Source: Aminipila butyrica (GTDB lineage: Bacteria > Bacillota > Clostridia > Peptostreptococcales > Anaerovoracaceae). From it: a stretch of 64,000 nucleotides of DNA. The translations under genes and the position numbers were made by a program. Below are positions 44,007-52,519 of the stretch, one piece after another (position 1 is the stretch's first letter; each line of letters begins with the position of its first letter). Under the pieces are notes generated by a model that searched no databases, was not told the origin of the DNA, and saw only the letters and a list, made by a program, of their open reading frames with translations. The DNA lies in assembly GCF_010669305.1 (NCBI RefSeq), contig NZ_CP048649.1:434001-498000 (forward strand), written 5' to 3'.

Positions 44007-45026
44007 ATGGAAACGAAGCTTTTAAATATTACAACTGAAAATTTGCAGCTGGCAGCTCAGATGCTGGCAGCGGGAAAGCTGGTGGTTTTCCCCACGGAGA
44101 CCGTTTATGGGCTGGGGGCAGATGCCTTCAACGAGGAGGCGGTGAAGAAGGTCTATGAAGCTAAGGGCAGGCCCAGCGACAATCCGATGATTGTTCACAT
44201 CTCAGATCGAGCGCAGTTGGAGCAGTTGACGCCCCAGATTACGCCAGTGATGGAGGCCCTGATGGAGGCCTTTTGGCCCGGACCGTTGACTATGGTGGTA
44301 AAGAAAAGAACGGGTATACCCGATGCCACCACTGGTGGGCTGAATACGGTGGGGTTGCGGATGCCTTCTGATGAAACAGCCAGAGAGCTGATTCGGCTGT
44401 CCGGCTGCCCCATCGCAGCGCCTAGTGCGAACTTGTCGGGAAGCCCTAGTCCCACCAGACCGGAGCACGCAGCAGCGGACTTGGAAGGGCGAGTCGATGC
44501 GATCTTGATGGGTGGTGATTGCCAGGTAGGCATTGAATCGACGGTGGTGGATGTCAGTGGCAGCCAGCCGATGGTTTTGCGACCGGGCATTATTACCAGA
44601 GAGGCGTTAGCTGAGGTCGTCCGGAGTTTGGGCATGCGGGTGGAAATGGATCCCGCATTGTTCATCAATCGACCTCGGGACGTGTCTGGTTCAGATTTTA
44701 AGCCGAAAGCTCCCGGCATGAAGTACAGGCATTATGCGCCTAAGGCGGATATGGAAGTTATTTCTGGACAGGCAGACGGGGTTCGGGCAGAGATTAACAG
44801 GCGAAAATTGGAACGGGAAGCGGCAGGCCAGAAGGTGGGAGTCATTCTCTTCGGGGAAGACCAGTATCGGCAAGCCGCTCACGATTTCTTTGCCAACCTT
44901 CGCCAATGGGATGACCAGGGCGTAGATTTGATTCTAGCGGGTGCTTTGGACGATGCAGATAGCGTTGGCTTTGCTGTCATGAATCGGATGCTGAAATCGG
45001 CAGGGTACCGGGTTATTCAGGTATGA
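44007..45026 (+). CDS. tsaC: L-threonylcarbamoyladenylate synthase (Sua5/TsaC, long form)
   Basis: 339 residues. The YrdC domain (1 to about 205) has GKLVVFPTETVYGLGADAF, KGRPSDNPMIVHI and SANLSGSPSPT. PGMKYRHYAPKADMEV links to the C-terminal Sua5 domain. It forms threonylcarbamoyl-AMP for the t6A modification of tRNA. The location after prfA and before rpiB and upp is common in Firmicutes. The ribosome binding site is weak. Confidence 0.95.
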   Translation: METKLLNITTENLQLAAQMLAAGKLVVFPTETVYGLGADAFNEEAVKKVYEAKGRPSDNPMIVHISDRAQLEQLTPQITPVMEALMEAFWPGPLTMVVKKRTGIPDATTGGLNTVGLRMPSDETARELIRLSGCPIAAPSANLSGSPSPTRPEHAAADLEGRVDAILMGGDCQVGIESTVVDVSGSQPMVLRPGIITREALAEVVRSLGMRVEMDPALFINRPRDVSGSDFKPKAPGMKYRHYAPKADMEVISGQADGVRAEINRRKLEREAAGQKVGVILFGEDQYRQAAHDFFANLRQWDDQGVDLILAGALDDADSVGFAVMNRMLKSAGYRVIQV

Positions 45027-45084
45027 GGTTTTAGTGAAGCAGCTAGAAGAAAAAATAATTTTATTTGCAGGAGAAGGAGAGAAG

Positions 45085-45516
45085 ATGAAAATAGCTATAG
45101 CCAGTGATCACGGCGGATTAGATTTAAAAGAGCATCTCAAGGAATATTTGCAGGAACAGGGCCTGGAGGTTTTGGATTTAGGCACTCATACAGCAGAATC
45201 GGTGGATTATCCGGAGTATGGAAAGGCTTGTGCGGAAGCAGTTGTTTCCGGTCAGGCGCACCGAGGCATCGTTTGCTGTGGTACCGGCATCGGTATTTCT
45301 ATCGCAGCAAATAAGGTGAGAGGCGCCCGCTGTGCTTTATGCACAGATGTGTATATGGCGGAAATGACGAGGCGGCACAATGATGCTAACCTGTTGGCCT
45401 TGGGAGGTCGGATAACCGATTTGGATACAGCTAAAAGCATTACGCAGGTATGGTTGGACACGCCTTTTGAGGGTGGACGGCATCAACGGCGGGTGGATAT
45501 GCTCAACAATATGTAG
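45085..45516 (+). CDS. rpiB: Ribose-5-phosphate isomerase B
   Basis: 143 residues from the ATG at 45085 behind GGAGAAGGAGAG; the longer frame upstream lacks family similarity. MKIAIASDHGGLDLKEHL, VDYPEYG, GIVCCGTGIGISIAANK with the catalytic Cys, and RRHNDANLLALGGR are the RpiB/LacAB signatures. It interconverts ribose-5-phosphate and ribulose-5-phosphate, providing the PRPP precursor used by the next gene. Confidence 0.95.
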   Translation: MKIAIASDHGGLDLKEHLKEYLQEQGLEVLDLGTHTAESVDYPEYGKACAEAVVSGQAHRGIVCCGTGIGISIAANKVRGARCALCTDVYMAEMTRRHNDANLLALGGRITDLDTAKSITQVWLDTPFEGGRHQRRVDMLNNM

Positions 45517-45631
45517 TAATATCCTTTGGCCGAAAGGCAGCAGGCTAAAAGCTGTACACTTTGGCCAGAGAGTGATATACCAATTTAATAATAAACGAAA
45601 CGCAGGCAATGCAAGGGAGGAAACAGTAAAA

Positions 45632-46261
45632 ATGGGAAAAGTATATGTATTCGATCATCCGTTAATTCAGCACAAGACGGCGATGATCAGAAAGATAGAA
45701 ACAAGTGTGAAGGATTTTCGGGAGATGGTCAAAGAGATTTCCATGCTGATGGGGTACGAAGCGACTAGGACGCTGCCGCTGGAAGACGTGGAGATTGAAA
45801 CGCCAATGTGCAAGACAACAATGAAAATGTTGCAGGGCGAAGATATCGCCATCGTGCCGATTTTGAGAGCTGGTTTGGGCATGGTAGATGGCATGTTGGC
45901 CCTGGTGCCCAATGCAAAGGTGGGCCATGTTGGTTTGTATCGAGATCCAGAAACACATATTCCCGTTGAATATTACTGTAAACTGCCTACGGATATCGCG
46001 AAAAGACAGGTATTCGTAGTAGATCCTATGCTGGCCACCGGAGGCAGTGCCATTGCGGCCATCGACTTCATCAAGGACAAGGGTGCAAAGAATATTATCT
46101 TTATGTGTCTGATTGCCTCCCCAGAGGGGATTGAGGCTTTACAGGCTGCCCATCCAGATGTAGATATCTTCATTGCTGCGAAAGACGAACGATTAAACGA
46201 AAGTGCCTATATCCTTCCGGGTTTAGGAGATGCAGGGGATCGGCTGTACGGTACGAAATAA
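45632..46261 (+). CDS. upp: Uracil phosphoribosyltransferase
   Basis: 209 residues, the usual length, from the ATG at 45632 behind GGGAGGAAA. VFDHPLIQHKTAMIR begins the family, ILRAGLGMVDG and VVDPMLATGGSAIAAI (PRPP loop) follow, and the C-terminal PGLGDAGDRLYGT binds uracil. It salvages uracil to UMP. Confidence 0.97.
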   Translation: MGKVYVFDHPLIQHKTAMIRKIETSVKDFREMVKEISMLMGYEATRTLPLEDVEIETPMCKTTMKMLQGEDIAIVPILRAGLGMVDGMLALVPNAKVGHVGLYRDPETHIPVEYYCKLPTDIAKRQVFVVDPMLATGGSAIAAIDFIKDKGAKNIIFMCLIASPEGIEALQAAHPDVDIFIAAKDERLNESAYILPGLGDAGDRLYGTK

Positions 46262-46325
46262 GCAGCGGCCCGAGCTGCTTTGCCTGCCTGAAATGGAGGA
46301 GCAACAAGGAAGTGGAGGAAAACCT

Positions 46326-47651
46326 ATGAACTTTATACCAGATAATGTGAGCAAGCATGACAATGTATTTGACGTGCTGAAAGAGAGAGGCTTCATTGAG
46401 CAATGTACCAACGAGGAGGAGGTTCGGGAGCTTCTGGAAAAAGAAAAAATCAAATTTTATATTGGCTTTGACCCTACGGCAGACTGTCTGCACGTCGGAC
46501 ACTTTATGCAAGTCATCATCATGATGTATATGCAAAAGTACGGTCATACGCCGATTGTGCTTATCGGTGGAGGTACCGGCATGGTGGGTGATCCGTCAGG
46601 CCGGAGTGATATGCGCCAAATGATGACGCCGGAGACCGTGCAGAACAACTGCGATGCATTTAAGAAGCTTTTTGATCAGTTCTTAGAGTTCGACGATCAG
46701 TGGGTATACACGGGCGGCGACGGAAAGACCATCGGCAAGGCTACAGCCAACAAGGAACCGGATCCAGGCAAGGCCATCTGTGTGAACAATGCTTCTTGGC
46801 TGCTGCATCTGAACTATGTGGAGTTCATCCGAGACATTGGCCGTCACTTCTCTGTTAACAACATGCTGCGAGCTGAGTGCTTTAAACAGCGGATGGAAAA
46901 AGGGTTGTCCTTTTTAGAATTCAACTACATGATTATGCAGTCCTACGACTTCATGGTTATGGCTAGAGATATCGGCTGCCAGATGCAGTTTGGCGGAAAC
47001 GATCAGTGGTCCAATATCTTAGGTGGGGTGAACCTGAGTAGAAAAGAACTGGACAAGCAGGTATATGGCATGACGTTCACGCTTCTGACTACCAGCGAAG
47101 GCATTAAGATGGGCAAGACTCAGAAGGGTGCTTTGTGGCTGGACGGCAGCAAGACATCACCATATGAATTTTACCAATACTGGAGAAATGTGGCGGATCC
47201 AGATGTGAACAAGTGTCTGCGGATGCTGACCTTCCTGCCGATGGAGGAAGTAGAACGACTGTCTTCTTTTAAGGATCAGGAAATTAATAAAGCCAAGGAA
47301 GTACTGGCCTTTGAAGTGACCAAGCTGGTTCACGGCGAAGAAGAGGCCCTGAAGGCCCAGGAAGCTGCCAGAGCAGCGTTCAGCGGTGGCGGAGACCTGA
47401 GCAACATCCCAACCACTAAGATGGCGGCGGCAGACTTTGCCGGTCAGGGTATGGGTGTGGTCAACCTGATTAAGACCTTAAAGCTAGTACCGAGCAATGG
47501 AGAAGGCTTCCGCACCATTGAAGGGGGCGGACTGCTCCTGAACGATGAAAAGGTGACAGATCCAAAGATGATGGTAACCACGGATTTCTTTAAGGATGGT
47601 GCGTTAATCATTAAAAAGGGTAAAAAGACTTTCCATAAGGTCGAAATTTAA
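46326..47651 (+). CDS. tyrS: Tyrosyl-tRNA synthetase
   Basis: 441 residues from the ATG at 46326 behind GGAGG. Class I motifs: HVGH (HIGH equivalent) in the FDPTADCLHVGHFMQ segment, and KMGKT (KMSKS equivalent). A C-terminal S4 RNA-binding region follows (TIEGGGLLLNDEKV). No T-box leader fits in the 64 bases after upp, so it is probably cotranscribed with upp. Confidence 0.97.
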   Translation: MNFIPDNVSKHDNVFDVLKERGFIEQCTNEEEVRELLEKEKIKFYIGFDPTADCLHVGHFMQVIIMMYMQKYGHTPIVLIGGGTGMVGDPSGRSDMRQMMTPETVQNNCDAFKKLFDQFLEFDDQWVYTGGDGKTIGKATANKEPDPGKAICVNNASWLLHLNYVEFIRDIGRHFSVNNMLRAECFKQRMEKGLSFLEFNYMIMQSYDFMVMARDIGCQMQFGGNDQWSNILGGVNLSRKELDKQVYGMTFTLLTTSEGIKMGKTQKGALWLDGSKTSPYEFYQYWRNVADPDVNKCLRMLTFLPMEEVERLSSFKDQEINKAKEVLAFEVTKLVHGEEEALKAQEAARAAFSGGGDLSNIPTTKMAAADFAGQGMGVVNLIKTLKLVPSNGEGFRTIEGGGLLLNDEKVTDPKMMVTTDFFKDGALIIKKGKKTFHKVEI

Positions 47652-47739
47652 TTTGTTCGTGCCTTAAAGGAAGTGCTCCATAAAGTTTGGATAGCATGCT
47701 CCTGCCGGAGCATGAACGAATAAGTAAGATTGGTGAAAA

Positions 47740-47780
47740 GCTGAGCAGTTGTCAGAGGACAGAAGCTCAGCTTTTTTTAT
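47740..47780 (+). terminator. Intrinsic terminator after tyrS
   Basis: AAGCTGAGC (47740-47748) pairs with GCTCAGCTT (47767-47775), with a T-run behind. A second hairpin CATGCTC/GAGCATG lies upstream at 47695-47716. Confidence 0.9.
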
Positions 47781-47895
47781 GGCAAATAGGCAGTGAGGCG
47801 TATAGGTTAGTGGGTAAGAGAAGCGGAGAAACAAGTTAAGTAGCTAAAACGAAGAAAAAAGATAAATTTGTCGAAAAATAAATTGTCTAGAGTGA

Positions 47896-47925
47896 TTGAC
47901 AGTGTACTATTACAGGTAGTACACT
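47896..47925 (+). promoter_or_regulatory. ABC-operon promoter overlapped by a YtrA-type (GntR) operator
   Basis: TTGACA (47896-47901) and TACACT (47920-47925) form a promoter with an 18-base spacer. The spacer is filled by a perfect 9-bp inverted repeat (47901-47909 with 47917-47925). Its ends read AGTGTA-N13-TACACT, the operator described for the GntR-family repressor YtrA of Bacillus subtilis. Binding would block RNA polymerase. No gntR-type gene is seen in the window. Confidence 0.78.
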
Positions 47926-47942
47926 ATAAGCACAGAAGAGGT

Positions 47943-48039
47943 ATTGTCCAGTGCGTATCCAAGGTCAGGGGTATAGATGGATACAGACAGACAATGAATA
48001 GTTTTAAACGGCGGACTCTAAGAGTGGAGTTCGCTTTTT
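47943..48039 (+). promoter_or_regulatory. Structured 5' leader with intrinsic terminator (candidate attenuator or riboswitch)
   Basis: Downstream of the promoter, a closing stem ATTGTC/GACAAT (47943-47948 with 47990-47995) surrounds an internal loop and a 7-bp stem GTATCCA/TGGATAC (47955-47961 with 47978-47984). Then GCGGACTC (48011-48018) pairs with GAGTTCGC (48027-48034) before TTTTT, an intrinsic terminator 37 bases ahead of the first start codon. It matches no riboswitch class I can name. Confidence 0.55.
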
Positions 48040-48075
48040 AAACGTGGATACAGTTAATACATCAGAGGAGACGCC

Positions 48076-48816
48076 ATGGAACCATTGATAAAAGTGAAAA
48101 ATGTCAGAAAAATTTACCGGATGGGCGATGAGAAGGTGGTGGCTTTGAACAATGTAAGCCTAGAAATTTATAAAGGGGAAATTGTATGTTTTCTGGGGAC
48201 CTCTGGTTCAGGAAAATCTACCTTTCTCAACATGGTAGCTGGATTAGAAAAGCCCACCAAGGGTCAGATTTACATAGGAGGCATCCCCATACACAAGCTT
48301 AACGAGGAAAAGGTCACGTTATTTCGTCAGAAGAATATCGGGTTTATCTTTCAGGCCTATCACCTACTGCCCATGCTTACTGCCTTGGAAAATGTCAGCC
48401 TGCCATTGATCTTTCAGGGGGTGGAGAAGAGAAAGCGCAGCCGAATTGCAGAGGAAGCGTTAGTTGCGGTAGGGCTAAAGGGCTATGGCAACCGGAGGCC
48501 TACTCAGATGAGCGGCGGCCAGCAGCAGCGGGTGGGTATTGCCAGAGCCTTAGCGGGAACACCCAAGATTATTTTTGCGGATGAACCCACGGGAAACTTG
48601 GATACCAATACGACGAAAGAGGTTATGAACCTGATTTTGGGTCAGGTACGACGGCACAAGCAGACGTTAATTTTGGTTACTCACGACCGGAGCATTGCGG
48701 ATTATGCGGATAAAATCGTGACCCTTCAGGATGGAAATATATTGAGTGTTGCAGTAAGAGATTATGCAGAGAAAGAAGAGGGAGAAAAGAGAGATGAACA
48801 GCAGGACATGCAGTAG
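48076..48816 (+). CDS. ABC transporter ATP-binding protein (MacB/LolD/YtrE type)
   Basis: 246 residues. Walker A GTSGSGKS at 41-48, Q-loop in GFIFQAYHLLP, signature MSGGQQQRVGIARALAG, Walker B IIFADEPTGN and H-loop THD. This subfamily powers FtsX/MacB-type permeases that move or sense substrates at the outer membrane face rather than pump across. The permease is encoded at 50922, with a secreted protein between. The C-terminal 25 residues are charged and overlap the next gene by 23 bases. The operator suggests kinship with YtrE. Confidence 0.93.
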   Translation: MEPLIKVKNVRKIYRMGDEKVVALNNVSLEIYKGEIVCFLGTSGSGKSTFLNMVAGLEKPTKGQIYIGGIPIHKLNEEKVTLFRQKNIGFIFQAYHLLPMLTALENVSLPLIFQGVEKRKRSRIAEEALVAVGLKGYGNRRPTQMSGGQQQRVGIARALAGTPKIIFADEPTGNLDTNTTKEVMNLILGQVRRHKQTLILVTHDRSIADYADKIVTLQDGNILSVAVRDYAEKEEGEKRDEQQDMQ

Positions 48817-50911
48817 AAATCGCAGAACAGGTTTAGCAATAGCAGTATTGGTGCTGCTGTTGTCTGCCTTTGTACAGGAGTTTGTACCGAATCAAGGGCT
48901 GGTGGTTTATGGGGCTACTAACGGGGGAGTAACGGCAGAGGTTATCGGTTCACCGGGCGGCATGCAAGGAGACGATAAGGTTACCGTTGGTTTTCAGATT
49001 GAAAATAACCGAGGGGAGACGGTGGTGGTCCAGGGTATGAAATTGACCATCAATGGTTCAGGGATTACGGTCAGTGAAAATACGGGCAGCATATCCATTC
49101 CTTCCGGGGGCGTGCAGACTGTGAGTTTTTCTGTCAATGTGGCAAAGCATGCGGACACAGGGGAACGAAACTGCAGCTTCAACGCCAACTTGAAAAATGT
49201 TGCAGGGGAAGACTTGCCAAATCAGAAAACATTAGAAGACAATACCACTTTTATGGTTTATGAAAAGATGGCTACTGACGGAGTCGATTCTAAAACGGTG
49301 GCAGGAGTAGATATTTCCCATTTTATTGAACCAGCAGACGGTTTTGTAGAGGGAAATAGCAATAAAATGAAAATTGAGGTGTACAATTACGGTAATACCA
49401 CCATCAAAAATGCTGTGGTATCTGTGACTTTGCCAGAAGGGTTATCTATCTATAACGGCAGTAATCAGGCTCAACTGGGTTACGTTTCTGTGGGGTCCAG
49501 AAAGACAGCAGAATTTCCCATTACCGTTCAGTCCGGCTTGGAAAGCAAGAATTACGCTATAGAGGTTCAAGTCTTGGGACTGAACTTCATGAACGGTGAC
49601 GTGGTGGCGAAGAAAACCTTTTACATACCCGTAGAGGGAACCGGCAGTGTAAACAGCAATAACATAGCAGTCACTGGCGTCAGCATTCCCAATGAAGTTC
49701 AGTCGGGTCAGCCCTTTGATCTGTCCTTCAATGTAAAAAATATGGGAACCTCCGATTTGAAAAATATTAAGATTACTGTAGAGCCGGCTGAAGGCATTAT
49801 CAACAAATCTCGGAACATCTTTATTGATAATTTCTCCAAAGGAGCCAGCAAGGCTTATACCGTAAAGCTATATTCCTTCGATGGAGCGGACGAGAAAAGT
49901 TACCCGATTAAGATTACAGCTGGACCTGCCGCTACCTCTGAAAAAGACACAGCCGTAGGCGTGACAGAGTATGCCACCGTGTCTATTCTCTCGGATGGCA
50001 GCGGAGCGAAAAAGCCTCAGCTAATCGTGGATAATTACTCCTACGGGGGAAGTGTCGTTCAGGCAGGAACGGATTTCTATTTGAATGTTGGACTATTTAA
50101 TACCTCGGGAAAGACCTTGACCAACGTGAAGGTCTCCTTGAGCAATGAAGACGGCGTCTTTGTGCCAGTGGGTGGAAGCAACTCCTTCTTTATCGACAGC
50201 ATCAAAGCCAAAGCCCATTATACCAAGAGCATCCGCATGAGCAGCAAGCCTCAGGCAGAGCAGAAAACGGCACCTATCACTGTAAAGATGACTTATGAAG
50301 CGGGTTCTGGTGACCCGTTGGAATCTGAGGATATCATTGCGATTCCTGTGACTCAGCGGAGCCGACTGGTGGTGGATGATATTGTGCCACCGATGGAGGT
50401 TTATGCAGGCCAGCAGGGAAGTTGTGAGCTAGAGTTTTATAACATGGGGAAGACTCCTCTGAACAATCTGCGGGTCAACTGCGAGGGAAACTTCGACGTG
50501 ATGGAGTCCAATAGCTATTATGCCGGAAATATGGAGAGTGGCAAAAGCGACAGCTATCGGTTCAATTTTATTCCTCGGGAGGCGGGGCCTGTAGAGGGAA
50601 CGATTACCTTTACTTTTGAAGACGGCAATGGAGAACCGCAGTTTTTGGAGGTGCCTTTCAGCTTTGAAGCCATGGAAATGCCGGCGGACGACGGCATGAA
50701 TATGGAGGATCCCATGGAAGAGAAGCATACTCCGTGGGCTTTGATTATTGGTCTGGGTGTGGTGTCTGTGGCCGTAATCGGTGGTTTATTGTTTAAGCGC
50801 CATCGGAAGAAGAAGCTTGATGCAGCGCTGGAAATTGAGGATGAGCTGGATGTGGAGGTAGCTGAAAGCCATGAGGCGGCTGCTTCTGAGGCTGGCGGAG
50901 CTCAGAAATAA
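48794..50911 (+). CDS. Membrane-anchored extracellular protein with repeated Ig-like (CARDB/NEW3-type) domains
   Basis: 705 residues from the ATG at 48794 (GGGAG upstream). A signal sequence (about residues 10-32) is followed by about five beta-sandwich repeats. Each opens with a phrase like FQIENNRGETVVV, VYNYGNTTIKNAVV, FNVKNMGTSDLKNIKI, LFNTSGKTLTNVKV or FYNMGKTPLNNLRV, as in CARDB/COG1361 domains. A C-terminal helix (TPWALIIGLGVVSVAVIGGLLF) with a KRHRKKK stop-transfer holds it in the membrane. It is probably the external partner of the ABC transporter, for example binding wall polymer or antimicrobial compounds. Confidence 0.85.
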   Translation: MNSRTCSRNRRTGLAIAVLVLLLSAFVQEFVPNQGLVVYGATNGGVTAEVIGSPGGMQGDDKVTVGFQIENNRGETVVVQGMKLTINGSGITVSENTGSISIPSGGVQTVSFSVNVAKHADTGERNCSFNANLKNVAGEDLPNQKTLEDNTTFMVYEKMATDGVDSKTVAGVDISHFIEPADGFVEGNSNKMKIEVYNYGNTTIKNAVVSVTLPEGLSIYNGSNQAQLGYVSVGSRKTAEFPITVQSGLESKNYAIEVQVLGLNFMNGDVVAKKTFYIPVEGTGSVNSNNIAVTGVSIPNEVQSGQPFDLSFNVKNMGTSDLKNIKITVEPAEGIINKSRNIFIDNFSKGASKAYTVKLYSFDGADEKSYPIKITAGPAATSEKDTAVGVTEYATVSILSDGSGAKKPQLIVDNYSYGGSVVQAGTDFYLNVGLFNTSGKTLTNVKVSLSNEDGVFVPVGGSNSFFIDSIKAKAHYTKSIRMSSKPQAEQKTAPITVKMTYEAGSGDPLESEDIIAIPVTQRSRLVVDDIVPPMEVYAGQQGSCELEFYNMGKTPLNNLRVNCEGNFDVMESNSYYAGNMESGKSDSYRFNFIPREAGPVEGTITFTFEDGNGEPQFLEVPFSFEAMEMPADDGMNMEDPMEEKHTPWALIIGLGVVSVAVIGGLLFKRHRKKKLDAALEIEDELDVEVAESHEAAASEAGGAQK

Positions 50912-50921
50912 GGAGCAGGGT

Positions 50922-52262
50922 ATGAGTAATAGAGATTTAATCGACCTGTGCCTGAGAAACTTGCTCCGGCGGCGGACTAGGACGCTGTTGGCGGTGGTTG
51001 GCGTTGTGGTGGGTACTTGTGCCATTGTGGTCATGATGTCCATTGGCTTCGGCCTCACTGACAGCTATCAGGAGCAGATTGAAAGCTACGGCAATCTGCA
51101 TATGATAACCGTTACGAGCATGGGCGATAGCCAGATGCTCCAGCAGATGAAGGATGCGAAAGGAGTTATCACGGATAAATCCTTAGCGGAAATAGAAAAG
51201 ATGGAAGGAGTAGGCGCGGTGACTCCAGTAATCAGCGAATACATGACCATCGGCATTGGCAAAAAAGTTACACAGACCAGAATTGTAGGTATACGGACAG
51301 AAGTGCTGGAAAAATTCAACTATAAGGTGTTGGACGGAGGACGATTACTGAATGTATCAGATAAATACGATCTCCTGTTCGGCAATCAGGTACCTAGTTG
51401 GTTCCAAGATCCCAACAGCGATCAGTGGAGCAGTGATTCTATAGATGTCATGTCAGCGAAAAAAATTATCCTTACGGGAGATGACTCTTACGGACAGAAA
51501 AAGAAAAGCGGTGGCGGAGAGGATGAGGAGGACAAAATTGTCTACAAGGAGTATGAGACGAGGGCAGTAGGGGTGCTGGAAAACCCAGATGATGATTCGG
51601 CATACGAAGTCTATATGAATATCACAGCCTTGGAGCAGATCACCAAGGAGTTGAAAAAGGCCAGAAAGGAAAGTACTTTTTCTTCAGGAACCAAGACTTA
51701 TGATGAAGCCTTGATTTATGTAACAGATATAAATGACTCAGCAGATATCAGCAATGAACTGAGAGCTCAGGGCTATCAGACCTCCAGTCCCAGCGACTGG
51801 TTGGAATCCATGAAAGAGACGGCCAAGATGATTCAAGGAATCCTGGGAGGCATCGGCGGCATTTCCTTGCTGGTAGCCGCCTTAGGCATTACAAACACCA
51901 TGATTATGTCCATCTATGAGCGGACCAAAGAAATCGGTGTCATGAAGGTAATCGGGGCTAATCTGCGGGATATTCGCAAGATGTTTCTGTTGGAAGCAGG
52001 GATGATTGGGTTTATCGGCGGTCTCATGGGACTGATTTTTAGCTTAATCGTTTCTCTGCTGATGAATACGGTGCTGAAAGATATCATCAGTATTGCTCTG
52101 GGCAGTTTTGGCGGTGGCTATGGTTCGTCTATTTCTCGAATTCCGCTGTGGCTGGCCGCAGCGGCGGTGGCCTTTGCTACAGGCATTGGTCTTATGGCTG
52201 GATATTACCCAGCCAAGCGGGCGATGAACCTCAGTGCCCTGGAGAGCTTGAAGAACGAATAA
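50922..52262 (+). CDS. FtsX/MacB-family ABC transporter permease (YtrF-like)
   Basis: 446 residues from the ATG at 50922 behind AAGGAGCAGGG. One membrane helix near the N-terminus (TRTLLAVVGVVVGTCAIVVMM) is followed by an external MacB periplasmic-core-like domain of about 270 residues, then three helices at the C-terminus, starting in GGIGGISLLVAALGITNTMIMSIYERTKEIGVMKVIGA. That is the standard MacB-type layout. With the ATPase and the Ig-like protein it forms a three-component envelope system. The external domain carries a Lys/Glu/Gly-rich loop (KKKSGGGEDEEDK). Confidence 0.92.
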   Translation: MSNRDLIDLCLRNLLRRRTRTLLAVVGVVVGTCAIVVMMSIGFGLTDSYQEQIESYGNLHMITVTSMGDSQMLQQMKDAKGVITDKSLAEIEKMEGVGAVTPVISEYMTIGIGKKVTQTRIVGIRTEVLEKFNYKVLDGGRLLNVSDKYDLLFGNQVPSWFQDPNSDQWSSDSIDVMSAKKIILTGDDSYGQKKKSGGGEDEEDKIVYKEYETRAVGVLENPDDDSAYEVYMNITALEQITKELKKARKESTFSSGTKTYDEALIYVTDINDSADISNELRAQGYQTSSPSDWLESMKETAKMIQGILGGIGGISLLVAALGITNTMIMSIYERTKEIGVMKVIGANLRDIRKMFLLEAGMIGFIGGLMGLIFSLIVSLLMNTVLKDIISIALGSFGGGYGSSISRIPLWLAAAAVAFATGIGLMAGYYPAKRAMNLSALESLKNE

Positions 52263-52327
52263 GGCTACAGCGGGTGGAACAAGAGGGTCAGCTGGAGATA
52301 TTCCCATATTATCTAGAAAAATAGAAG

Positions 52328-52357
52328 ACTGCTGCGCCATCTGCAGCAGTTTTTTTG
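52328..52357 (+). terminator. Intrinsic terminator of the ABC operon
   Basis: ACTGCTGC (52328-52335) pairs with GCAGCAGT (52343-52350), followed by seven T. Confidence 0.93.
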
Positions 52358-52395
52358 TTAAGGAAAGCTGATTGTGGTAAGATAAGCTTAAGAAA

Positions 52396-52427
52396 TTTGT
52401 AAGAGTCTCCATAGTTTTTTTGTAAGA
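52396..52427 (+). promoter_or_regulatory. Direct repeats upstream of the response regulator gene, candidate OmpR-type site
   Basis: TTTGTAAGA occurs at 52396-52404 and again at 52419-52427, start to start 23 bases, near two helical turns. OmpR-family regulators bind such direct repeats just upstream of -10 sequences. TAATAT at 52437-52442 is a possible -10. Confidence 0.45.
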
Positions 52428-52519
52428 TTTGGATTTTAATATAGAAAGAGAACGGAGAGGGCGGAGGTCTGGCCAGATGCGCAGTCAGGATAAAGTACTC
52501 TCTGAGCGGAGGAAAGAAG

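Noticed and set aside
46262..46325. T-box leader for tyrS
   Set aside because: Only 64 bases separate upp and tyrS, too short for a T-box, and no T-box core sequence is visible.
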